Source: Thermoplasmatota archaeon
GTDB lineage: Archaea; Thermoplasmatota; Penumbrarchaeia; Penumbrarchaeales; Penumbrarchaeaceae
NCBI GenBank assembly: GCA_016929175.1
Contig: JAFGJI010000124.1
Location: 1 to 15,882 of the forward strand
Direction: 5' to 3'
Length of the DNA: 15,882 nt
Made by a program: the position numbers and the translations under genes. The notes below the pieces were generated by a model, which saw only the letters and a program-made list of their open reading frames with translations, was not told where the DNA came from and ran no database searches. Of this stretch, positions 7,101 to 14,300 are shown piece by piece; within the stretch, counting starts at the first letter, position 1, and each line of letters opens with the position of its first letter.

Positions 7101-8078
7101 TTACGGGCTGCTTGCCGCTCTGTAAATGATCCTGTCACCTGTCATTTCCCTGACGACCCGGCCCCCGGTCTCCAGGTATCTGATGTGTGCGATGGCTTCG
7201 CCCAGGGCGAACCATTTCTGCATTACAGGGAACTCATCGAAATTCTTGTATGTAAGGTCCCAGGTCATCCTTGATGCTATCGAGAAGGTATTCATGGCAT
7301 CACCGCCAATGATATCCAGGACCTCCCGAGCTCTTTCCTTGTGATGTTCTACCAGCTCGTCGATCCGCTTTCGGGGGTCCCTGACAACGGATCTGTGCCC
7401 GGGGAGGACCGTATCGATCTCCATTCCCTTTACGAGCTTCAACGAGGACAGGTAATCGGACAACGGGTCCTCCTCCCCTGTCCAGCAGGAGATGTTCGGG
7501 GTGATATCCCCGAGGATGTGGTCTCCCGAGAGCAGGATATTCTCCTTCTCCTCGTAGAGGCAGTTGTGACCGCGGGTGTGCCCCGGAGTGTGAACCACCC
7601 GGAGCCTGCGGTCCCCGACCCTGAAGATGTCACCATCCTTGGCAGGGACAAGGTTCATCGGTCCGAGCGGCCCGTACCTGTAACCGGGATGCTTTCTGAT
7701 GGCTTCCTGCGGGTCAACCGAGGGAAAGCCGTTCTTCAATGCAAAGTTGAGCATCCTCGACCAGTAACCTGTCGCATTTATGTTATCGATATCATCCGGT
7801 CCCATGTGGACCTTCGTCCTGCCCCGGGATATATGGGGGGCGAGCCCGAGATGGTCGGCGTGTAGGTGGGTGACGAACACATCCGTCCTCGAGAGGTCGA
7901 GATCAAGGGAAGAGAGCTCCCTGTCGAGCACCTCCACGCATTCCGGTCGGTTCATGCCCGTATCGATGATCAGGTTCTGGTCCTCTCCGGTGATCACATA
8001 GGAATTTATGGACCTCAGCGGGTTCCCGGGAAGGGGAAGCTCTATTCTGAATATGCCGGGTTCGACCTCCTCTGCCAT
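7101..8078 (-). CDS. Metallo-beta-lactamase-fold hydrolase, LACTB2-like
   Basis: This is a soluble metal-dependent hydrolase of 325 residues. The THLHADHLG motif gives His71, His73, Asp75 and His76; the other expected zinc ligands are His167 in HTPGHTRGH, Asp186 in LLSGDH and His228 in LPGH. All ligands of the two-metal site are present, so it should be active. After about residue 235 a helical region (EHHKERAREVLDIIG onward) resembles the winged-helix tail found in LACTB2-like and related MBL proteins. Family members cleave thioesters such as hydroxyacylglutathione, lactones, or RNA, so the substrate cannot be named. I chose ATG 8078 because a TATA-like element is centred about 27 bp upstream, suggesting a leaderless mRNA; ATG 8090 would add four residues but sit only about 15 bp from the TATA centre. 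It is divergent from the 8238 gene and has no evident functional tie to the surface-protein genes downstream. Confidence 0.9.
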   Translation of the reverse strand: MAEEVEPGIFRIELPLPGNPLRSINSYVITGEDQNLIIDTGMNRPECVEVLDRELSSLDLDLSRTDVFVTHLHADHLGLAPHISRGRTKVHMGPDDIDNINATGYWSRMLNFALKNGFPSVDPQEAIRKHPGYRYGPLGPMNLVPAKDGDIFRVGDRRLRVVHTPGHTRGHNCLYEEKENILLSGDHILGDITPNISCWTGEEDPLSDYLSSLKLVKGMEIDTVLPGHRSVVRDPRKRIDELVEHHKERAREVLDIIGGDAMNTFSIASRMTWDLTYKNFDEFPVMQKWFALGEAIAHIRYLETGGRVVREMTGDRIIYRAASSP

Positions 8079-8099
8079 CGAAGGCCCCATGGGGCAAAC

Positions 8100-8110
8100 C
8101 GATTTAAGCT
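8100..8110 (-). promoter_or_regulatory. TATA-like element for the MBL-fold hydrolase
   Basis: GCTTAAATC on the minus strand is centred near 8105, about 27 bp from ATG 8078. This supports a leaderless transcript. The 159-bp region 8079-8237 is a divergent promoter region shared with the plus-strand gene at 8238. Confidence 0.45.
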
Positions 8111-8199
8111 TTCTTCACAGGAGGCTTCAGAACCGTTTCCAATCCGTCACAGGTCCGAGCGCCCCCGGTCCCAATCTGGTACAGGAAAGTTCCGCCTTC

Positions 8200-8209
8200 C
8201 ATATATATC
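8200..8209 (+). promoter_or_regulatory. TATA-like element for the 8238 gene
   Basis: CATATATATCC on the plus strand is centred near 8204, about 34 bp upstream of ATG 8238, giving a predicted start near 8230 and a leader of only a few bases. Two ATCCG half-sites (8214-8218, 8224-8228) lie between it and the ATG. Confidence 0.45.
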
Positions 8210-8237
8210 CGTTATCCGATATCATCCGGGATACAAG

Positions 8238-9179
8238 ATGTTCGGATGGTGGAAGAACAGGAAGGAGAAGAAGAGACTTTACAACCAGTACGTGAACAGA
8301 TATCCGATCATGACAGACAATCCGTATATCGCAGTGATATGGAAGGCCTCTCAGAAATTTTCAGCTCACATCCGCAGGTATGGACTGCTGCGAAAGCCTG
8401 CCGAAACGACGGGACAGTTCTATCAGAGGGCGTCCAGATTGAACGGTATCGACCAGGAAGCGCTTTTCGCTTTCCGCAGGATCATGGATGGTTCGATGTT
8501 CTCCAACATTGAATACGGCGCGATGGAAAAAGATCTCGCGATCGATCGTCTGAGAGAGATCGAAAGGTCACTTGACGGGACATCCGGAAAACAGGATCGA
8601 CCCTTGACCGTCTATCCCGGTATACTGCCCCCGGAGATCACAACCTCCGGATATTCGATCGAGGCACACCCCGAGGTCCTGGAATACCGCTTCGGGAGGG
8701 AGAGTGGAGCTTTGGACCTGATGGGATGGTTCGCCGCCGGAAAGGTCAACGAAGGAATAACTCCGACCAACAAGGCCATTATCAAGGACCTCGTGAAAAG
8801 AAAGGGGTTCGGAGATCTGTCGACGACGATCATGGAAACCGCCGATGAGGTCATAGGTTCGATATATCTCTCGAGATACGCCGCATATTATTCATTGGAA
8901 CTCGGATACAGGATCAGAGAGGTGTTCGGAAGGTCGATACAAGAGGTAGATGCTCTGATCAGAAGGGTCGTCGAGGGAGCTATGGTGTTCTCCGCTGCTG
9001 ATGACCGGACGTACGTTCTCCCAGACGATATCAAGCTGTCGCTTCTCGCACAATTCCCGAGGTTCCAGATGACAGGTTCGGATGAATCGAATAAACTTGC
9101 CGACTCGGTCCAGGTCCCATCGGTCAACATCGATGAATTCGAAGTTGATATCATCCTTGCCAATGGTCCGGTTCAATAA
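8238..9179 (+). CDS. Soluble protein with DUF4129-like and MoxR-lid-like segments
   Basis: This 313-residue protein has no signal peptide or membrane helix and a very basic N-terminus (FGWWKNRKEKKRLY). Residues about 45-110 resemble the C-terminal DUF4129 region: a basic RRYGLLRKPAETTGQF stretch, a GID turn, and a helix with IEYGAMEKDLAIDRL. DUF4129 normally ends a membrane protein that sits near MoxR ATPases and transglutaminase-like proteins. After a proline-rich linker (about 115-145), residues 155-275 are helical and end in DDRTYVLPDDIKLSLL, which resembles the C-terminal lid of MoxR-type AAA+ ATPases (YVTPDDVK in typical members), yet no Walker A or B motif is present. Both resemblances are from memory of the families and need a profile search. 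The open frame extends upstream to 7866, but that part only mirrors the hydrolase gene; ATG 8238 fits the TATA element. Its stop overlaps the convergent orphan gene by 7 bp. Confidence 0.75.
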   Translation: MFGWWKNRKEKKRLYNQYVNRYPIMTDNPYIAVIWKASQKFSAHIRRYGLLRKPAETTGQFYQRASRLNGIDQEALFAFRRIMDGSMFSNIEYGAMEKDLAIDRLREIERSLDGTSGKQDRPLTVYPGILPPEITTSGYSIEAHPEVLEYRFGRESGALDLMGWFAAGKVNEGITPTNKAIIKDLVKRKGFGDLSTTIMETADEVIGSIYLSRYAAYYSLELGYRIREVFGRSIQEVDALIRRVVEGAMVFSAADDRTYVLPDDIKLSLLAQFPRFQMTGSDESNKLADSVQVPSVNIDEFEVDIILANGPVQ

Positions 9180-9481
9180 TTGTAGGGGCCCCGCTCCTGC
9201 TGAGATCTCAGGGCCCTGTCATGATTCCCCCAATCCATGGCAATGTAGTCCTTCATCATCATATCCACCACCTCCCACCCGTGGAATGAGGTCATCTCCT
9301 CCCTGTAGAACAACCTGAGGCACTCCCTGACCTTCTCTTCGTTGTCCATGTACTCCCTCATGAACTCACCGGCGGTCTCGTGGTCATCGAAAGGACCTAT
9401 GGCTACGGTCTTCGTCTGTTCATACAGGTCCCCTTCCCTGGCTTCGACCTTGAGCCTGCACAGTATCACACACTTTTCCAT
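9173..9481 (-). CDS. Small orphan protein, function unknown
   Basis: I do not recognise this 102-residue soluble protein. It is acidic and rich in Met and charged residues. It begins with a strand-like CVILCRLKVEA segment, then a helix-like DDHETAGEFMREYMD, another helix around EEKVRECLRLFYREE, and an aromatic, Met-rich stretch (WEVVDMMMKDYIAMDW); the tail is polar. Three cysteines (4, 7 and 54) form no recognisable zinc motif. A TATA-like element 45 bp upstream of ATG 9481 and the absence of a longer frame on the other strand favour a real gene. Its last 7 bp overlap the end of the convergent 8238 gene, so the two mRNAs must overlap. It is divergent from the regulator at 9611, separated by 129 bp. 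Confidence 0.65.
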   Translation of the reverse strand: MEKCVILCRLKVEAREGDLYEQTKTVAIGPFDDHETAGEFMREYMDNEEKVRECLRLFYREEMTSFHGWEVVDMMMKDYIAMDWGNHDRALRSQQERGPYNY

Positions 9482-9520
9482 GGGAGCGCCCCCGGGATGG
9501 ATTAGGTATAGGACTGTCTC

Positions 9521-9532
9521 GGATTTATAATC
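9521..9532 (-). promoter_or_regulatory. TATA-like element for the orphan gene
   Basis: On the minus strand GATTATAAATCC contains TTATAAAT (9523-9530), centred about 45 bp from ATG 9481. The predicted leader is about 18-20 nt and ends in a C-rich stretch with no Shine-Dalgarno site. Confidence 0.5.
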
Positions 9533-9559
9533 TCAGATTTAGCAGGGGTCCCCTTCGGG

Positions 9560-9573
9560 AATATTTTAATATC
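9560..9573 (+). promoter_or_regulatory. TATA-like element for the tethered regulator at 9611
   Basis: AATATTTTAATATC on the plus strand is centred near 9567, about 44 bp upstream of ATG 9611. With the minus-strand element at 9521-9532 it forms a compact divergent promoter in the 129-bp gap. A GGGGTCCCC palindrome (9545-9553) lies between the two TATA elements. Confidence 0.45.
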
Positions 9574-9610
9574 AGTAAGAAAACCTTTCCAAACCATTTA
9601 TCATCCTGAG

Positions 9611-11236
9611 ATGACAATGCGATCCTGTATGGAACATGCCATTTGGAGGCTAGCGGTCCTCGCATCGATAGGGGTTTTTATATCATCAGCAGCCATTTCC
9701 ATGAATGTTCGGGCAGATCAAGAGCTCTTGATGGAACCGAATGACATCGGTGTGGAGGTTCTGCTCAACGATCCGGGGTTTTCTTTCAACATCTCGGCTC
9801 TCAATGACCTGCTGGATACCGGCGAGGCAAGAATGCCGGATGGTTTCGAACCCGTGACCGAGACAGAAAACGCCTACAACACCCCCGGATCCGACACATA
9901 CTTGCTGAGATCGTATTCCGATCCAGATCTTGGCGTGGTTGTGAGGTTCGAGGACCTCTCGGACATGCTTCTATCCATGGGGTTCGACAATCCCATGAAG
10001 GGCATCAGCATCTCCATTTTCATTCCCGGGGAAGCGGTCCTTACTGAAAGGGAGATGACCTGTTTTTCGTTGACCTTGACGAATACACTGCCGGAGGGTT
10101 TGTCATTTCTGACCGAGGTTTCCAATCTCGGATTCTCGGATGCCGTGGAATATTCCGACGACATGTTCTACTCGTTGAGCTTCAAGTACAATGACACCGA
10201 GCTTTACCTGACGAGAGTCCATCCAGGGGGGGAGGACGGGAGTACCTTCACCACAACACTCGATATCAATGTCCCGAATGGTTCGCTGGATGGCGACCTC
10301 AGGTCAAAGGTATCCTCGTTGATGAACCTCCTCAATACGACGTTGGACTACTGGGACTCTTCCGAAAAGACCTATCAAAACCTTCACCATTACATGATCA
10401 AGGTGGACCCGGCCATCGATCCGGCATTGTTGGACTGGCAGTCCTTGATGCGGGAAGAACTCGGTCACCTGGCCGATATCGGCCTCATTTCAGGCCTCAA
10501 CGGGACGGACATACTTGCGATCTCCTCCCGCTGCACCACCGGAGGTTACGGGACGGGAGGCAGGCTCTTCTATTCCTATCCTGCAGGTGAATGGACCACA
10601 TACAATAGTAAGGAGCTGCCCTCCCTCCTCTACGGCAGCTTCGACCCGAACAAGATCCACGGTCAGGAAGACCTCCCGGAGGTCTCGGTCCCGAGGACGG
10701 ACCGTCCGGACCCGGGACTGAGCGCGGGTCTGTTGATCATCATCGCGGCAGGGGCCGCCCTACTTCTCCTCGGGTCCCTTCTGTTCCAAAGGGTGGATCG
10801 TGCCGTCAAGTTGAACCATATCAGAAGAAAGTTGATCTACGATAGGATCAGCCAGAAGCCCGGTATTCACTTCAGCGCCCTCATGAAGGACCTGAACCTC
10901 AAACCGGGTGTTGCATCCTACCACTTGAACAGGCTCGAGAAGGCGGAATTGATCAAATCATACCAGGACGGGATGTACAGGCGGTTCTATCTCTACGAGG
11001 AAAGGATCGATATGAAGGTCATGCTCAGCGATCTCCAGAAGATCATAGTCCATACCATCAGCGAGGAGCCCGGAATATCGCAGATGGACATCTCGCGGAT
11101 GATAGGCAAGAGCAAGGTCGTGATCAACTATCATGTCAGGTTCCTCCGTGACCTGGGTCTCCTGGTGCTCGAGCGCGAGGGAAGGGAGACGCACTGCTTT
11201 TTGACCCTTCAAGGGGTCAATATGTCCAAAGCATGA
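9611..11236 (+). CDS. Membrane-tethered tandem winged-helix regulator with unknown ectodomain
   Basis: This 541-residue protein has a signal sequence or N-terminal anchor (about 11-30), an extracellular region (36-367), one clear membrane helix (about 370-392, LSAGLLIIIAAGAALLLLGS) followed by basic residues, and a cytoplasmic part with two winged helices. The first (about 402-462) contains KPGIHFSALMKDLNLKPG, then ASYHLNRLEKAELI and a wing ending RRFYLYEE. The second (471-535) contains EEPGISQMDISRMIGKSK, then INYHVRFLRDLGLL. Both align along their length with those of the PKD protein, so the two are related regulators. The ectodomain looks mixed alpha/beta, contains two cysteines (151, 308), and matches no domain I know. 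Known proteins of this architecture are annotated as winged-helix transcriptional regulators; DNA binding and membrane signalling are inferred. ATG codons at 9611, 9617 and 9629 all give plausible signal sequences. The giant surface-protein gene follows after 104 bp in the same direction but has its own TATA element. Confidence 0.85.
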   Translation: MTMRSCMEHAIWRLAVLASIGVFISSAAISMNVRADQELLMEPNDIGVEVLLNDPGFSFNISALNDLLDTGEARMPDGFEPVTETENAYNTPGSDTYLLRSYSDPDLGVVVRFEDLSDMLLSMGFDNPMKGISISIFIPGEAVLTEREMTCFSLTLTNTLPEGLSFLTEVSNLGFSDAVEYSDDMFYSLSFKYNDTELYLTRVHPGGEDGSTFTTTLDINVPNGSLDGDLRSKVSSLMNLLNTTLDYWDSSEKTYQNLHHYMIKVDPAIDPALLDWQSLMREELGHLADIGLISGLNGTDILAISSRCTTGGYGTGGRLFYSYPAGEWTTYNSKELPSLLYGSFDPNKIHGQEDLPEVSVPRTDRPDPGLSAGLLIIIAAGAALLLLGSLLFQRVDRAVKLNHIRRKLIYDRISQKPGIHFSALMKDLNLKPGVASYHLNRLEKAELIKSYQDGMYRRFYLYEERIDMKVMLSDLQKIIVHTISEEPGISQMDISRMIGKSKVVINYHVRFLRDLGLLVLEREGRETHCFLTLQGVNMSKA

Positions 11237-11287
11237 ACCCGGATACAAGCTGCTAACCCCCACTTCTGTAAGAATGCGTTACCAGAA

Positions 11288-11300
11288 TGGATTTATAATA
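11288..11300 (+). promoter_or_regulatory. TATA-like element for the giant surface protein
   Basis: GGATTTATAATAG on the plus strand, with TTTATAAT at 11292-11299, is centred about 46 bp upstream of ATG 11341. A second AT-rich block, CTTATAAGC near 11333-11341, is weaker. The 104-bp gap from 11237 holds nothing else that I can name. Confidence 0.5.
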
Positions 11301-11340
11301 GTAATCGAGGAGTACCAGGGTCCTTATAAGCGAATTCTGT

Positions 11341-14300
11341 ATGTTTTTCTTCATCGGATGTGATGCCGTGAAGAATGCAGGAAAGAATAGCAGGCTTGCA
11401 GGGACCGTCCTGCTTGCGGGAATGATGTTCACCGTCTCTCTCATGATGGTGATGGCTACGGGTGCTTCCGGGATACAGGACACTGATTCTTTGACCCCGG
11501 ATGGATTTTGGGAACTGTTGAAACAACAGAGTACCGGAGTTTTCATCGAAAACGGAGGCCAGTGGGACGAAACGATACGATTCGCAGCTACGACCAGCTT
11601 CGGGCACATAGCCTTCGGTGATGACCACATTATCTTCGATGTGCGGGCCAAACCCCAAGAGGATGGAACGGGTTCGCAAAAGACCTCATTCATTCCGGGG
11701 ACCGTCATCAGGATGGACCTCCACGGCTGCAGGGATATCGAGCCACAGGGAAGAGACCCCCTTCCCTACAGGACGAACATACTTTACGGGAAGGACCCCG
11801 CAGGATGGGGGAAGAACCTCGTAAGCTACAGAAAGATAGTATACCAAGACATCTGGGACGGGATCGACCTCGTTTACGATACCACTGAAGGTAATATCAA
11901 ATACGAATACAGGGTGGGACCCGGTGCCGACCTTGAGGACATTTCCTTCAGCTTCGAAGGACTGGAAAGTGTAAAGGTCAGAGACAGAAGCATTCAGATG
12001 ACGACATCCAATGTACAAAACCTGATGGACGACGGTCTTTTCTCATATCATGAGGGCATGCCCGGAAAGGAGATCCCGTCAAGATTCACCGCCAGGGAGG
12101 ACGGAACGATCGGTTACGAGGTGGATGGACGGGACAGGACCAGAACTCTAGTGATCGACCCGGTGATATACGGGACCTATATCGGCGGCTCCGACGATGA
12201 ATACGATGTCGATATGGCGATCGACGGCTCCGGCGCGTGTTACCTGGCAGGTTCCACATGGTCCTTTGATTTTCCAACGACCCCTGGCGCTTACAGTACG
12301 TGGGTTGCGGGTGAGAACGATGGCTTCGTCATGAAGATCTATCCGGACGGCTCCTCTCCGGTATATTCCACCTATATTGGAGGAGTGGGGTACGACAGCA
12401 TCAACAGTATTGCAGTCGATAATAATGGGTATGCTTATGTTGCCGGCTCCACGGATTCGTGGGATTTTCCGACCACGAGGGGGGCCTTCAACGAGACAAT
12501 GAACGGAAGCGGACAGGACCTCATCGTGTTCAAGCTGGACCAGGCCGGCTCCAACCTTGTCTATTCCACCTACATGGGCGGGACCAGCTGGGAGAATATG
12601 AACGATCCAGGGTGTATCGCTGTCGATAACCAGGGATGCGCCTATATTGTCGGATCATCGAACTCCAAGGACTTCCCCCTCACGTATGACGCTTTCGACA
12701 AGGAGAACAACAACACCATGGGAGGAGATCTTTATGGAGAGGAATACAGGACCAGCAAGGCAGTTGTTGTCAAGCTTAAGGCGGACGGTTCCGACCTGGA
12801 ATACTCCACTTATCTCGGAGGGACCATGGACGAGTATACGAACGGTATAGCCCTTGACGATGAGGGAATGGTATACATACTCGGGACCACCGGGTCCAAG
12901 GATTTTCCCGTCACCAAGGGAGCGTTCGACACTTCCATGGACTCATTCTGGGGTGGAGAGATATTCCTGGCAAAGATCGATATTGACGGATCGCGCATAG
13001 TATATGCAACCTATCTCGGTGGAAGCGAGTCACAGAATCCGACAGACATCGCCATCGACAGCTCCGGCAGACCCTACATTTGCGGATTTACCGGTTCCAA
13101 TGACTTCCCCGTGAAGGAAAATACCTATCAGCATGAGCTCAACGGCTGGATGGATATCTTCGTTACGGCATTCGATCCGACCTTCTCATCGCTCTACATG
13201 TCGACCTTCATAGGCGGCTCCGAGGGCGAGCAGGCCTATTCCATAGATCTGGACGGAGAGGGGAACGTGATGATAACGGGATCGACAGCATCTCCGGATT
13301 ACCCGACCATCGTTACACACGCGACCCCGCAGAGCAATCAGGATGGAAGCGTCCTCATATCGGTCTTCGATCCGCAGGGGATGGACCTGCTTTATTCCAC
13401 ACTTGTTGGCGGCAGTGCCGGGTCGAACTATCCGGAGGATGTTGGTTTCAATATCTTCAGCGTTGCCGATAGACGTGTCGTTGTGTCAGGATACACCGGA
13501 TGCACGGATTTCCCGATAACCGATAACGCCTATGATGACTCCCTCGACGGCTGGGCGGACCTTTTCCTGATGGAGTTCGACCTGTCCCTCCCGCCATCCG
13601 CCCCCGGGAACATTTCCCTCTTCCAGGGGGACGGTTACCTCAACATCTCCTGGGACCTCCCGGAGGATGACGGCGGGATGCCCATCACAGGATATATCGT
13701 CTACAGGGGATTGAGAGAGGATGACATGAAGGTCCAGAGCAGCTCTGTCGAAGGACAGTATTTCAAAGATACCGACCTTGACATGGGGAAGACCTACTAC
13801 TACATGGTCAGGGCCTTCAATCCTGTCGGAACAGGGCTTCCGTCGGGTATTGTCAGCTCACAGGCTGCCTCCTCTCCGACACCGCCGCAGTTCTTCCGTG
13901 TACAAAAAGGGAACGGATGGGTAAGACTGACTTGGGAGCCTCCCGTCTTCGATGGTTCGTACAGTCTCAAAGGTTACAGAATATACAAGAGTGTCGAGAG
14001 TGAAGAGTGGAACACGATCGATCTCGAGAGCATCATACTGGAATATTACGATACGGATGTGCTGAACGGAGCGAACTACTCGTATCGTATGACCACCTGG
14101 AACATCATTGGAGAATCCCTCTCCACGAACGAACTCTGGGCAATACCCCAGGGTGAGGCGTCCGCTCCGACCCATCTGTCGGTCCAGAACGAAAGCGGCA
14201 GTATCATCCTGACCTGGGATATACCCGATGACGACGGCGGGTCCGAAATACTCTACTATCGTGTCCATATCGGGATAACAAAGGGCAGTGAGATCTACTG

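Noticed and set aside
7866..8237. Upstream extension of the 8238 gene by 124 codons
   Set aside because: The extension runs antisense through the N-terminal half of the hydrolase gene and across its promoter, with translation that is not protein-like. The TATA element at 8200-8209 and ATG 8238 give a clean start.
6248..9156. The 10-mer GATATCATCC found four times (6248, 7789, 8219, 9147)
   Set aside because: Three copies are explained by Asp-Asp-Ile or Asp-Ile-Ile codons in coding sequence on either strand. Only the copy at the 8238 promoter is kept as a weak finding.
12169..13590. Tandem repeats that might be taken for a DNA-level repeat array
   Set aside because: The repetition is at protein level (SBBP blades); the nucleotide copies have diverged, so this is an old domain repeat and not a recent duplication or CRISPR-like array.
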